The notes: a model not told the origin generated them from the letters alone. DNA of 34,192 nucleotides from Lachnospiraceae bacterium (GCA_024681775.1 JAILAF010000009.1:1-34192), one strand, 5' to 3'; positions 15,681 to 24,705 are shown, numbered from the stretch's first letter. Translations and numbers: made by a program.

Positions 15681-16486
15681 CAAAGTTTCTCCTGTAAAAT
15701 GTCCAAAAAGCTGGTCTGCCGCAGAGTAAGCAGCTCTGTCACATTTTCCGCCCGGCTGACCAGGATCCGGTCTCCGGTGCGCAGGCGTACCACGGTACTG
15801 CCGTCAAAGGAAGCCTCCATCATCTGCTCACCGCCGTCCTTGGCAGGGAGCACCTCCACCTCGATCTCATCCTCTCCGGAAAAAACGATGCTGTTCCGGT
15901 TCAGATTGTGGGGACAGATGGGGGTCAGGGTAATGAGCTGGGCGGTGGGCTCCAAAAGGGGGCCGCCGGCGGACAGGTTGTAGCCCGTAGATCCGGTGGG
16001 GGTCGTGAGGATCACGCCGTCCGCATGAAACTCGTGCAGGAAGCGGCCGTTTACGCTGATGCGCAGGAGCTGGATCTTCAGGCTCCCGCAGCGGCTGATG
16101 ACCACGTCGTTCAGCGCCAGATCCTCTCTGGCAGAGCCGTCCGCAAAGCAGACTCGGCCTTTCAGCATCATGCGGTTCTCCAGATAATACTGCCCGGCGG
16201 CGATCCGGTCAATGGCTTCTTCGATGCAATCCGGCTCCACCTCCGTCAGGTACCCCAGCGCGCCCTTGTTCACGCCGATGATGGGAGCGTTCAGATTCCG
16301 CACCTCCCTGGCGGCCTGGAGCATGGTGCCGTCTCCGCCGATGGCGATGACAAAGTCCCCGTCCGAGATGGGATCCTCCGGATAGATGCCGTAAGGAATG
16401 CCCCTGGCTTCCAGACAGGAACGGATCCTGCCGGTGATGGAACCGTCCGGATCCTTATAAGTATTCGGATAGATTTTGACTGTCAT
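15680..16486 (-). CDS. nadK: NAD kinase
   Basis: A 268-residue ATP-dependent NAD kinase that makes NADP. Motifs: GGDGT at 50-54, GVNKGALGYLTEV, and the conserved block ADGVILTTPTGSTGYNLSAGG. A GAGGAAATGAT stretch precedes the ATG. It lies 36 bases after tlyA and overlaps argR by one base, matching the clostridial order tlyA-nadK-argR-recN. Length is usual for Firmicutes. Confidence 0.95.
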   Translation of the reverse strand: MTVKIYPNTYKDPDGSITGRIRSCLEARGIPYGIYPEDPISDGDFVIAIGGDGTMLQAAREVRNLNAPIIGVNKGALGYLTEVEPDCIEEAIDRIAAGQYYLENRMMLKGRVCFADGSAREDLALNDVVISRCGSLKIQLLRISVNGRFLHEFHADGVILTTPTGSTGYNLSAGGPLLEPTAQLITLTPICPHNLNRNSIVFSGEDEIEVEVLPAKDGGEQMMEASFDGSTVVRLRTGDRILVSRAENVTELLTLRQTSFLDILQEKL

Positions 16487-16522
16487 ATCATTTCCTCGAT
16501 AGCTGCACGCATTCCTCCCGCC

Positions 16523-17404
16523 TTACAGATTGTGGGAGGCATTTACGATCGAATCGATCCGTTCCTTCCATGCAGGAGAAGCCGACAGGCCGCTGCCCGC
16601 ATCCGTGACCATTTTTCCGGCGCTCTCCGCACCGGCTTCCTCCAGCGCTTCCTGCTCCGGGGTCAGCTCCTTTTTACGGATGTGGAGGAGATACTCGATA
16701 TTCCCCTCGGGTCCCTTGATGGGGGAAAACTCCAGTCCCAGCACCGCAAATCCCACGAGATCCGCAAAATCGATCACCTTGCAGATCACCTCTCTGTGGA
16801 CGGCGCTGTCCCGCACCACGCCCTTCTTCCCCACCTTCTCACGACCCGCTTCAAACTGGGGCTTGATGAGGGTCACCATCTCCGCCCCCGTCTTCAGGAG
16901 ATTCCGGGCGGGGATCAGGATCTTGGTCAGGGAGATAAAGGACACGTCCACGCTGGCAAAATCCAGCATCTCGCCGATGTCCTCAGGCTTTACGTAACGG
17001 AAATTGGTCTGCTCCATCACCACCACTCTGGGGTCTTCCCGGAGCTTCCAGTCCAGCTGGCCATGGCCCACATCCACACTGTAGACCTTTGTCGCACCGT
17101 TTTGGAGCATGCAGTCCGTAAAGCCGCCGGTGGAGGAGCCGATGTCCATACAGACCCGGCCGGTGAGATCAAAGCCCCAGACCTCCATGGCCTTTTCCAA
17201 CTTAAAGCCTCCCCGGCTGACGTACTTCGGGGAGGCTCCGCGTACTTCCAGTTCAAATCGGTCATCGGTCCGAAACATGGCGCCGGCCTTGTCTTCCCGC
17301 TGTCCGTTGACATAGACATTGCCGGCCATGATGATGGCCTTTGCTTTTTCCCGGGAGGGGGCATAGCCCCGCTCCGTCAGGATCACATCCAATCGTTCCT
17401 TCAT
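16523..17404 (-). CDS. tlyA: TlyA-family rRNA 2'-O-methyltransferase
   Basis: A 293-residue S4-domain plus FtsJ-like methyltransferase. The S4 RNA-binding part is residues 1-60 (RLDVILTERGYA, KAIIMAGNVYVNG). The SAM motif is DIGSSTGGFTDC, and the KDKE tetrad of 2'-O-methyltransferases fits K68, D153, K181 and E237. TlyA methylates 16S and/or 23S rRNA (C1409/C1920 in mycobacteria); the older 'hemolysin' name is misleading. The start overlaps the dxs stop by four bases (ATGA). It carries about 45 extra C-terminal residues, Ala/Glu/Ser-rich, beyond the catalytic core. Confidence 0.92.
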   Translation of the reverse strand: MKERLDVILTERGYAPSREKAKAIIMAGNVYVNGQREDKAGAMFRTDDRFELEVRGASPKYVSRGGFKLEKAMEVWGFDLTGRVCMDIGSSTGGFTDCMLQNGATKVYSVDVGHGQLDWKLREDPRVVVMEQTNFRYVKPEDIGEMLDFASVDVSFISLTKILIPARNLLKTGAEMVTLIKPQFEAGREKVGKKGVVRDSAVHREVICKVIDFADLVGFAVLGLEFSPIKGPEGNIEYLLHIRKKELTPEQEALEEAGAESAGKMVTDAGSGLSASPAWKERIDSIVNASHNL

Positions 17405-19266
17405 AATGCTACCTGAATCTTTCTGTCAATCCGTTCCGCCACGGATGCCGCATCGATGTGCAGCTCTTTCCGGAGCAGCTCCACGTTGCCGTGGGTGACA
17501 AAGGTGTCGGGAATACTGATGTTCAGATAGTCCGTGCCAAGGCCTTCCCTGTTCATGTAGGAAAGGACTCGCTCACCGAAGCCTCCGCTCTCCACATTCT
17601 CTTCCATGGTCACCAGCAGGGAATGATACCTGCAGGCCTCCAGGATGATCTCCTCATCGATGGGTTTTGCAAAGCGCGCATTGATCAGGCTCACATGCCT
17701 GCCTTCCGCTTTCAGGATCTCCCGGACCTTCTCGGCGATGGACACCATATTGCCCAGAGCCACCAGCACGATCTCATCCTCCCGGTAGATCCATTCCGCT
17801 CTGCCCTTCTCGATGGGGGAACGGAAGTCCTCCAGCCCGTCGTAGGCCTCCCCTCTGGGATAGCGGATGGCGATGGGCTCAGAGAGCTTCAGGGCAAATT
17901 TCAGCATATCGGAAAGCTCCCACTTGTTCTTGGGAGCGCAGATGGTCAGATTCGGAATGGAGCCCAGATAGCTCAGGTCAAAGATCCCCTGATGGGTCTC
18001 CCCGTCGGCGCCTACCAGGCCTGCTCTGTCCACCGCAAAGACCACCGGCAGCTTCTGGATGCAGACATCGTGGAGGATCTGATCGTAGGCTCTCTGCAGG
18101 AAGGAGCTGTAGATGGCCACCACAGGCTTAAAGCCGGAAGCGGCCAGGCCCGCTGCAAAGGTGACGGCATGCTGCTCCGCGATCCCCACGTCAAAGAGTC
18201 TGTCCGGGAATTTGATCCGAAAGCGCCGTAAGCCCGTTCCCTCGGACATGGCAGCGGTGACGGCCACCATCTTGGGATCCCGCTCCCCCAGCTTAAACAT
18301 GACGGTGGAAAAAATATCGGTCCAGGCAGCCTTGGCAGAATTCGCCGCAGGTATGCCGGTTTCGATCTCAAAAGGCGCCGTTCCGTGGAATCTGGCGGGA
18401 TGGCGCTCCGCAGGGGAGTAGCCCTTGCCCTTTTCCGTGATCACATGGATCAGCACGGCTCTGTCAAAATGCTTTGCTTCCCGCAGGGCTCTGCGGATGG
18501 CATCGATGTTGTGTCCGTCCACGGGGCCGAGATAGACGATCCCCATCTCCTCAAAGAGCATACCGGGCATCATCAGGGACTTGAAGCTGTTCTTTGCTCT
18601 GCGGATGGTGGTGACGATGGCGTCTCCCTTTTTGGATCCGACGAGCTTGTCATAAACACCCTTTTTCAGATCCAGATAGGGCATGGAAGTACGGAGGGTG
18701 TTGAGATACTTGGGGATCCCACCCACATTCTCCGAAATGGACATATTGTTGTCGTTGAGGATAATGATGAGATTGGAATCGAGCTTTCCCGCATTGTTCA
18801 GGGCTTCGAAAGCCATGCCCCCGGTGAGGGATCCGTCTCCGATGACCGCCACCACCGTCTCGTCTCCCAGGTTCATATCCCTGGCGGTGACCATCCCCAT
18901 GGCTGCGGAGATGGATGTGGAGCTGTGGCCCGTGTCAAAGGCGTCGCAATCACTCTCATTTCGCTTGGGAAAACCGCTCATTCCGCCGAATTGGCGCAAA
19001 TGATCAAAACCGTCCTTGCGGCCGGTCAGGATCTTGTGGGTGTAGCACTGATGGCCGACATCCCAGATCAGCTTATCCTTCGGCAGATCCAGCTCCAGAT
19101 GCAGGGCCATGGTGAGCTCCACCACCCCCAGGTTGGAGGCCAGATGTCCGCCGGTAAGACTCACGGACCGGATCAGGAAATCACGGATCTCCTGGGCCAG
19201 CCCGGCATATTGATCGGGCGGGAGCTTTTTAATGTCCCCCACCCGGTTAATTTCATCCAGCAACAT
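17401..19266 (-). CDS. dxs: 1-deoxy-D-xylulose-5-phosphate synthase
   Basis: A 621-residue thiamine-diphosphate enzyme that makes DXP from pyruvate and glyceraldehyde-3-phosphate, the entry to MEP isoprenoid synthesis and also used for thiamine and pyridoxal. Motifs: GHLASNLGVVELT, WDVGHQCYTHKI, the ThDP motif GDGSLTGGMAFEALNNAG, GPVDGHN, and the transketolase half with DVGIAEQHAVTFAAG and RAGLVGADGETHQG. It follows xseB by 11 bases. The prenyl synthase gene ispA usually found between xseB and dxs is absent here. Confidence 0.96.
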   Translation of the reverse strand: MLLDEINRVGDIKKLPPDQYAGLAQEIRDFLIRSVSLTGGHLASNLGVVELTMALHLELDLPKDKLIWDVGHQCYTHKILTGRKDGFDHLRQFGGMSGFPKRNESDCDAFDTGHSSTSISAAMGMVTARDMNLGDETVVAVIGDGSLTGGMAFEALNNAGKLDSNLIIILNDNNMSISENVGGIPKYLNTLRTSMPYLDLKKGVYDKLVGSKKGDAIVTTIRRAKNSFKSLMMPGMLFEEMGIVYLGPVDGHNIDAIRRALREAKHFDRAVLIHVITEKGKGYSPAERHPARFHGTAPFEIETGIPAANSAKAAWTDIFSTVMFKLGERDPKMVAVTAAMSEGTGLRRFRIKFPDRLFDVGIAEQHAVTFAAGLAASGFKPVVAIYSSFLQRAYDQILHDVCIQKLPVVFAVDRAGLVGADGETHQGIFDLSYLGSIPNLTICAPKNKWELSDMLKFALKLSEPIAIRYPRGEAYDGLEDFRSPIEKGRAEWIYREDEIVLVALGNMVSIAEKVREILKAEGRHVSLINARFAKPIDEEIILEACRYHSLLVTMEENVESGGFGERVLSYMNREGLGTDYLNISIPDTFVTHGNVELLRKELHIDAASVAERIDRKIQVAL

Positions 19267-19277
19267 TACAAATATCC

Positions 19278-19502
19278 TTACTCTTCCGCCTTCAAGGGAG
19301 TCGTGGTGCCATCGGCCTGAAGCTTTAATACCTGCTTCTCCACTCTGTCCACCTGCTCATTGCAGACCTTCAAAAGCTCCATGCCCTTACTGTACGCCTG
19401 GAAGGCCTCCTCCAGCGTGATGCCCTCGCGCTCCAGTAGAGATACGGTCTCCTGCAGCTCCTTGAAATTCTCTTCCAGTGTCAGTTCTTTCTTCTCATCC
19501 AT
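19278..19502 (-). CDS. xseB: Exodeoxyribonuclease VII small subunit
   Basis: A 74-residue helical protein with the XseB signature: LTLEENFKELQETVSLLERE, then the conserved LEEAFQAYSKGMELLKVCN region. Several small subunits coat each XseA helical arm in the nuclease. The ATG overlaps the end of xseA by eight bases, with GGGAG upstream inside xseA, so translation is coupled. Size is typical. Confidence 0.93.
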   Translation of the reverse strand: MDEKKELTLEENFKELQETVSLLEREGITLEEAFQAYSKGMELLKVCNEQVDRVEKQVLKLQADGTTTPLKAEE

Positions 19503-20757
19503 TTTTCGAAATCTCCCTCACTCTTGCAATCGCTGTGCCATCCGTCATGTAGAACCGGATCTCCTGATCCGGCTGCAAATCCTCTACCGACTTGATATTG
19601 TTGCCGTTCATATCCTCCACATAGGAGTAACCGCTGCTGAGCTTATTCAAGGGAGACAGTCCCTTCATACGCTCGATCAGCAGGCCGAGCTTGTGCTTTC
19701 GCAAGGTCAGGGCTTTATCCATATAGCGGTCCAGCCGGTCCTTCGTATGCTCCAGCTCGTCCTTCCGGTCCTGCAGAGCGTAGTACATACCCTGTTCCAG
19801 ATGCCTCTGGAGGACGACGAGCTGCTCTTTTTTGTGATCCAGCTGATTGACGGGGCTGAAACCCTCCAGACGGCTCCTGGCCATCTGCAGCTCGCTCCGG
19901 CGATCCCGCAGGTGCCTGCGCATGAGTTCGTTCAGGTACCGCTCCTGTTCCGCCAGATTCCGCAGCACCTCCCGCATGTCGGGAACGGAAGCCAGTGCTG
20001 CCGCCGTGGGTGTGGTCTCCCAGACATCCGCCACGAAGTCCGCAATGGAGGTGTCCGGCGTATGACCGATGCCGGTGATGATAGGCACCTTGCAATGGAA
20101 GATGGCTTCCGCTACGGAGCGGTCGTTAAAGCACCAGAGATCCTCGATGGTGCCGCCGCCTCTGCCCAGGACCATGACATCCACGCCGTATTTTTCCAGG
20201 GCCTGAATGCCGGCCACGATGTTGGGCGCCGCCTTCTCCCCCTGGACCAGTGTGGGATAAACGATGATCTGGACGTAGGGATCCTTTCCCAGGATCTTGG
20301 AGGTGATGTCCTCCACCGCATCTCCCTTGGAGGAGGTGAGGACACCCACCGTCTTCGGGAAAAGCGGGATGGGCTTTTTGTATTCCCGGGAGAACATGCC
20401 CATTTCCAGCAGCTCGGTCTTCAGTGCCTCAAAGCGCTCATGGAACTGTCCCATGCCCACTCTGGTGATGGTGACCGGATTCAGGGAATAGGTGCCGCCG
20501 GGCTGATGGACACTGACGGAGCCTTTACAGACCACCTCGATGCCGTCCTCCAGTTCGAAGGAAAGCCGCTGCATCAGGGAGGGCCGCATATAGCAGGTCA
20601 GCTTCGAATGCGGATCCTTCAGGGTAAAATAGAGTCCGGAAGGATGATACTTGCAGTTGCTGACCTCTCCCTGCACCTCCAGATCTGCCAGAAGGCCGTC
20701 CCCCTGGATCAGATCGGACAGATGCTTATTCACCTGACTGACTGAAAATACCGGCAT
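19495..20757 (-). CDS. xseA: Exodeoxyribonuclease VII large subunit
   Basis: A 420-residue catalytic subunit that degrades single-stranded DNA from both ends into oligonucleotides. An N-terminal OB fold (VSQVNKHLSDLI, GEVSNCKYHPSGLYFTLKD) is followed by the nuclease core (TSSKGDAVEDI, VLGRGGGTIEDLW, ITGIGHTPDTSIADFVAD, TPTAAA) and a long helical arm (about 280-390). Length is normal for clostridia. It starts 14 bases after nusB with a GAGGGG ribosome site. folD, which sits between nusB and xseA in Bacillus, is missing here. Confidence 0.95.
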   Translation of the reverse strand: MPVFSVSQVNKHLSDLIQGDGLLADLEVQGEVSNCKYHPSGLYFTLKDPHSKLTCYMRPSLMQRLSFELEDGIEVVCKGSVSVHQPGGTYSLNPVTITRVGMGQFHERFEALKTELLEMGMFSREYKKPIPLFPKTVGVLTSSKGDAVEDITSKILGKDPYVQIIVYPTLVQGEKAAPNIVAGIQALEKYGVDVMVLGRGGGTIEDLWCFNDRSVAEAIFHCKVPIITGIGHTPDTSIADFVADVWETTPTAAALASVPDMREVLRNLAEQERYLNELMRRHLRDRRSELQMARSRLEGFSPVNQLDHKKEQLVVLQRHLEQGMYYALQDRKDELEHTKDRLDRYMDKALTLRKHKLGLLIERMKGLSPLNKLSSGYSYVEDMNGNNIKSVEDLQPDQEIRFYMTDGTAIARVREISKNG

Positions 20758-20771
20758 ACCCCGCCCCCTCG

Positions 20772-21179
20772 TTAAGCCTTTTGAATCTTGCTTAGGATTG
20801 CATTGACAAAGCTTCCGGAATTCTCGCGCCCGTAGCGCTTTGCCAGTTCTACCGCCTCATCGATGGCCACTCCGTCGGGAATGTCATCATCGTATTTCAG
20901 TTCATAGGCTGCCAGCCGCAGGACGGCCAGTTCCACCTTACCGATGCGGCCGATGTCCCAGCCCTCGGTGTTTTTGTCGATCAGTTCGTCCAGTTCGGAC
21001 TGCTTAGCCAGGATCGCTTCGTATTTGTCCTGCACATAGGTGCGCTCTGTGTCTTCCCAGTCCAGGTTCTCCTCGTCCAGCCGGAAGGCCTCCCACTGCT
21101 CCGGAAGCTCCTCTGCGGGGAAAAATTCGATGCGAAACAGCATTTTGAAGATCCTGTCTCTCAGTTCATGTCTCGTCAT
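20772..21179 (-). CDS. nusB: Transcription antitermination factor NusB
   Basis: A 135-residue all-helical protein that with NusE binds boxA in rRNA leaders. The N-terminus TRHELRDRIFKMLFRIEF and C-terminal half (DIGRIGKVELAVLRLAAYEL, DIPDGVAIDEAVELAKRYG, SGSFVNAILSKI) are clear NusB signatures. The ATG follows AAAGGGG. It lies 13 bases after the Asp23 gene, the same adjacency as yqhY-nusB in Bacillus. Confidence 0.95.
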   Translation of the reverse strand: MTRHELRDRIFKMLFRIEFFPAEELPEQWEAFRLDEENLDWEDTERTYVQDKYEAILAKQSELDELIDKNTEGWDIGRIGKVELAVLRLAAYELKYDDDIPDGVAIDEAVELAKRYGRENSGSFVNAILSKIQKA

Positions 21180-21192
21180 TGTGATGTCCCCT

Positions 21193-21624
21193 TTACGCGT
21201 TCACATCCACGCCGACCACATGTACATTCACGTCACTGACGGTGAGGCCGGTCATGGTCTCCACCGCGGAGCTGACCTTGGACTGCACCTGCTGCCCGGT
21301 AGCGGGTACGGGATATCCGTACTTTACAACGATGGCGATGGAGATACGGACGGTGCTGCCGCCGATGTCCACCTTCACGCCTCTGTACTGGCTGCTGTTC
21401 TTGATGCCCACCTTGCCCATGAGTTCTCCGGTGGCGGATCCGGCTACCTCGCCGACGCCCTCCACCTCCAGGGCCGCCAGGGATGCGATGTTGGCCACCA
21501 CATCGTCTGCGATCATGACCTGTCCGATGTTCTCGGAGGTCTTCAGTACGATAGAGCTTCTCTCCGTCTTCTTCTTTGCGGAGTTATTCTTCACCTTTTT
21601 GCTGCCTGTTGTATTGCCTGCCAT
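21193..21624 (-). CDS. Asp23/Gls24 family protein (YqhY-like)
   Basis: A 143-residue protein with a basic, Ser/Lys-rich N-terminal extension of about 30 residues and an Asp23 domain: ENIGQVMIADDVVANIASLA, GVGEVAGSATGEL, VKVDIGGSTVRISIAIVVKYG and SAVETMTGLTVSDVNVHVVG. In Firmicutes YqhY-type members sit beside nusB and are linked genetically to acetyl-CoA carboxylase activity; others are envelope-stress proteins. The ATG at 21624 follows AAAGGAG by eight bases. It is the first gene of the long operon that runs to recN. Confidence 0.9.
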   Translation of the reverse strand: MAGNTTGSKKVKNNSAKKKTERSSIVLKTSENIGQVMIADDVVANIASLAALEVEGVGEVAGSATGELMGKVGIKNSSQYRGVKVDIGGSTVRISIAIVVKYGYPVPATGQQVQSKVSSAVETMTGLTVSDVNVHVVGVDVNA

Positions 21625-21642
21625 GGATGATCTCCTTTCGAT

Positions 21643-21664
21643 CATGTATAAAACATGTATAAAA
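21643..21664. repeat. Tandem 11-base repeat in the Asp23 leader
   Basis: CATGTATAAAA occurs twice in perfect tandem (21643-21653 and 21654-21664), between the promoter and the ribosome site of the operon's first gene. The unit includes TATAC/GTATA elements. It could be a binding site or a slippage repeat. Confidence 0.5.
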
Positions 21665-21681
21665 AGTCCATACTACTGTTC

Positions 21682-21710
21682 ACTATATCATAAAACGGGG
21701 TTTTGTTCTA
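21682..21710 (-). promoter_or_regulatory. Extended -10 promoter of the asp23-recN operon
   Basis: Minus strand TG-A-TATAGT: the TG lies at 21690-21689 and the -10 hexamer at 21687-21682. A weak -35 (TAGAAC, 21710-21705) is spaced by 17. It sits in the 101-base gap after prfC, so the operon has its own start. Confidence 0.6.
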
Positions 21711-21725
21711 TGTTTTTCTTGCATG

Positions 21726-23321
21726 CTAGCCCCGTCCGAACTCGGAAAGCTCCAGCCCCGGATTGCGCTCCAGGGTCATGCCCACGCTCCAGGGATTGAT
21801 GAACAGGAGCAACGGATTGCCCTTCATGTCCACCACCTTCTTCATGTCGGAGGTGCCGCTGAGCTTCTCCATGTCCACCGTCTCGGGATGCTCCACCCAG
21901 CGGATGTGCTCGTAGGGGAGATTTTCCAGCCGGATCTCCACGTTGTACTCGTTCTCCAGACGGTATTTCAGCACGTCAAACTGCAGCACGCCCACCACGC
22001 CCACGATGATCTCCTCCATGCCGGAATGCAGTTCCTGGAAGATCTGGATGGCGCCCTCCTGGGCGATCTGCTCGATCCCCTTCACGAACTGCTTGCGCTT
22101 CATGGTATCCATCTGCCGCACTCTCGCGAAATGCTCGGGGGCGAAGGTAGGGATCCCCTCGTAGCGGAAGTTCAGAGAGGGTGCGCATACCGTGTCGCCG
22201 ATGGAAAAGATCCCTGGATCGAAGACACCGATGATGTCTCCCGCGTAAGCCTCCTCCAGGATCTTGCGCTCATCCGCCATGATCTGCTGGGGCTGGGACA
22301 GGCGCATGACTCTGCCGCCCTGGACATGCCGCACCTCGTCATTGGCGTCGTACCGTCCGGAACAGATGCGCATAAAAGCAACGCGGTCTCTGTGGGCCTT
22401 GTTCATGTTGGCCTGGATCTTAAAAACAAAAGCGGAGAACCCCTCCTTCACGGGATCGATGACACCCGCGTCGGATTTTCTGGGAAGGGGCGTCGTCGCC
22501 ATGTTCAGGAAATGCTGCAGGAAGATCTCCACGCCGAAATTGGTCAGAGCGGAGCCGAAACACACGGGGGTCAGTTCTCCCGCCCGGACCGTCTCCAAGT
22601 CAAAATCAGCGCCGGCGCCGTCCAGGAGCTCGATCTCCTCTAAGAGCTTGTCCGCAGCCTCGTCCCCGATGGTCTCCCGCAGCAGCGCTTCATCGCTGAC
22701 GGGAACGGTGACGGACTTGCCTTCCTTCGTGCCCTTCTCCGTGTCGGAGTAGCAGATGATGGAGGCGCTTTCTCTGTCGTAGACGCCCTTGAAGCCCTTT
22801 CCGGAGCCGATGGGCCAGTTGATGGGGCAGGTGGCGATCCCCAGCTCCTTCTCGATGTCATCCAGCAGGTCAAAGGTGTCCATGGCATCCCGGTCCATTT
22901 TGTTGATAAAGGTAAAAATGGGGATCTTGCGCATGACGCAGACCTTGAAAAGCTTTCTGGTCTGGGCCTCCACGCCCTTGGATCCGTCGATGACCATCAC
23001 CGCGGAGTCCGCAGCCATCAGCGTCCTGTAGGTATCCTCGGAGAAGTCCTGGTGTCCGGGGGTGTCCAGAATGTTGATGCAGAATCCGTCATATTCAAAC
23101 TGCAGTACGGAGGAGGTGACGGAGATACCTCTCTCCTTCTCGATCTCCATCCAGTCGGAGACCGCATGTCTGGCGGTGGCTTTTCCCTTGACGGAGCCCG
23201 CCAGATTGATGGCGCCTCCGTAGAGCAGGAATTTCTCCGTCAGTGTGGTTTTACCCGCATCGGGGTGGGAAATAATGGCAAAGGTGCGTCTTCTGTTGAT
23301 CTCTTTGGAATAATCAGGCAT
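21726..23321 (-). CDS. prfC: Peptide chain release factor 3
   Basis: A 531-residue translational GTPase that recycles RF1/RF2 after termination. Motifs: SHPDAGKTTLTEKFLL (G1), EKERGISVTSSVLQFEY (G2), DTPGHQDFSEDTYR (G3) and FINKMDRD (G4). The RF3-specific INWPIGSGKGFKGVYDR and the C-terminal VVGVLQFDVLKYRLENEY follow. The ATG at 23321 (MPDYSKEINRRR) is chosen from family N-termini; an AAGGAG lies 12 bases upstream, a rather long spacing. It follows deoB by 70 bases on the same strand and may be read with it. Confidence 0.95.
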   Translation of the reverse strand: MPDYSKEINRRRTFAIISHPDAGKTTLTEKFLLYGGAINLAGSVKGKATARHAVSDWMEIEKERGISVTSSVLQFEYDGFCINILDTPGHQDFSEDTYRTLMAADSAVMVIDGSKGVEAQTRKLFKVCVMRKIPIFTFINKMDRDAMDTFDLLDDIEKELGIATCPINWPIGSGKGFKGVYDRESASIICYSDTEKGTKEGKSVTVPVSDEALLRETIGDEAADKLLEEIELLDGAGADFDLETVRAGELTPVCFGSALTNFGVEIFLQHFLNMATTPLPRKSDAGVIDPVKEGFSAFVFKIQANMNKAHRDRVAFMRICSGRYDANDEVRHVQGGRVMRLSQPQQIMADERKILEEAYAGDIIGVFDPGIFSIGDTVCAPSLNFRYEGIPTFAPEHFARVRQMDTMKRKQFVKGIEQIAQEGAIQIFQELHSGMEEIIVGVVGVLQFDVLKYRLENEYNVEIRLENLPYEHIRWVEHPETVDMEKLSGTSDMKKVVDMKGNPLLLFINPWSVGMTLERNPGLELSEFGRG

Positions 23322-23391
23322 TTCTAATATCGTCTCCTTAACATATGCAAAATACGAAAATCTCAAAAGGTAATTCTTAAGGAAATGCCCG

Positions 23392-24570
23392 TCAGAGATC
23401 TCTCAAAATACTGCTGCCCGCAAAGGCGGGGGTGATGCCGAAATGGTCCAGCACCGTGGAGCCCACATCCGCAAAGGTGGAACGGGTACCGAGGTTGATG
23501 CTCTTCCCCCGCAAGGAAGGTCCCCACAGCAGCATGGGAACATACTCTCTGGTGTGGTCCGTGGTGCGCTTGTAGGAAGGGTCGCAGCCGTGATCCGCCG
23601 TGATGAGGAGCAGATCCTCCTCTCCCAGCTTGTCCAGCATGGCCTGCAGGTGCTCATCAAAGTAGGTGAGGGCGGAAGCATAGCCGTCAATATCCCGGCG
23701 GTGTCCGTAGATCATATCCGTATCCACCAGATTCACAAAGCACAGTCCGTCAAACTCCCGGTCCAGGAGCTCCAGGGTACGGTCAATGCCCTCGGGATTC
23801 CCGGCGGTGGGGAAATGCTCCGTGATGCCCTTGCCCACGAAAATGTCCCGGATCTTGCCCACGGCCAGCACGTCCTTCCCGGCCTCTTTCAGCTGATCCA
23901 GCATAGTGACGGCAGGGGGCACCAGAGAAAAATCGTGTCTGCCGCTGGTCCTGGTAAAGTCCGCGGCACAGGTGCCCACAAAGGGTCTTGCGATGACACG
24001 GCCCACGCCGTGCTTTCCCTGCAGAATCTCCCGGGCCATATTGCAGTATTCGTAGAGCTGCTCCCTGGAAACGATGTCCTCATGGGCAGCGATCTGGAAT
24101 ACGGAATCCGCCGAGGTATAGACGATCAGATCCCCGGTGCGCATATGCTCTTCGCCGTAGTCGCGGATGACATCCGTGCCGGAATAGGGACGGTTGCAAA
24201 GCACCCCTCTTCCCGTCGCCTTCCGGAAGGGCTCCAGTACTTCCTCGGGAAACCCCTCGGGGTAAGTGGGCAGCGGATCCGGGGAATAGATCCCCGCCAG
24301 CTCCCAGTGGCCGATGGTGGTGTCCTTCCCGGCACTGCGCTCCTGCATTCTGGCGTAGACGCCCTCCGGCGCTCCGCCCCGGTCAAAACCTTCCGCGGTC
24401 TGTACGCCGTCGATGTGGAAGAGGCCCAGGCGCTTCATAACGGGAACCTTTAATTTCTCCGATGTGGTGACGGCACGGATCGTGCTCACGTCAAAATCTC
24501 CGAAAGCTGCGGCATCAGGCGCTTCTCCCGCGCCGAAGCTGTCCAGTACGATCACAAAAAATCTCTTCAT
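23392..24570 (-). CDS. deoB: Phosphopentomutase
   Basis: A 392-residue alkaline-phosphatase-superfamily enzyme that interconverts (deoxy)ribose 1- and 5-phosphate in nucleoside salvage. Features: N-terminal VIVLDSFGAGEAPDA with a metal-binding Asp, the phosphorylated-threonine region GKDTTIGHWE, IYTSADSVFQIAAHE-like salvage segment and C-terminal metal site LLITADHGCDPSYKRTTDHT. The ATG at 24570 follows GGAAAGGA. No other deo or nucleoside phosphorylase genes are adjacent. Length is normal. Confidence 0.95.
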   Translation of the reverse strand: MKRFFVIVLDSFGAGEAPDAAAFGDFDVSTIRAVTTSEKLKVPVMKRLGLFHIDGVQTAEGFDRGGAPEGVYARMQERSAGKDTTIGHWELAGIYSPDPLPTYPEGFPEEVLEPFRKATGRGVLCNRPYSGTDVIRDYGEEHMRTGDLIVYTSADSVFQIAAHEDIVSREQLYEYCNMAREILQGKHGVGRVIARPFVGTCAADFTRTSGRHDFSLVPPAVTMLDQLKEAGKDVLAVGKIRDIFVGKGITEHFPTAGNPEGIDRTLELLDREFDGLCFVNLVDTDMIYGHRRDIDGYASALTYFDEHLQAMLDKLGEEDLLLITADHGCDPSYKRTTDHTREYVPMLLWGPSLRGKSINLGTRSTFADVGSTVLDHFGITPAFAGSSILRDL

Positions 24571-24690
24571 ATCTGTCCTTTCCGTAAGGCGGCAGGCCGC
24601 CTGTCTGCCGGGTAGACGCCTCCCCTCCGGGGGACGATCCGGCACTTTCCGCATCACAAGAAGAGTCCGGTACACCCAAACTCCCACTGT

Positions 24691-24696
24691 ATTATA
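24691..24696 (-). promoter_or_regulatory. Probable -10 box for deoB with GC-rich leader
   Basis: TATAAT on the minus strand; no good -35 is visible. The leader of about 115 bases to deoB is GC-rich and can form several small hairpins (for example GGCGGC-CT-GCCGCC just before the ribosome site), so post-transcriptional control is possible. Confidence 0.5.
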
Positions 24697-24705
24697 CAGG
24701 AAATC

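Noticed and set aside
15908-17416. Long plus-strand open frame (about 500 codons) opposite nadK and tlyA
   Set aside because: Antisense shadow of GC-rich coding sequence; both minus-strand genes have complete family motifs and ribosome sites, and the antisense peptide resembles nothing.
19360-20745. Long plus-strand open frame opposite xseA
   Set aside because: Antisense shadow; His- and Gln-rich peptide without domain features. xseA and xseB on the minus strand are clear.
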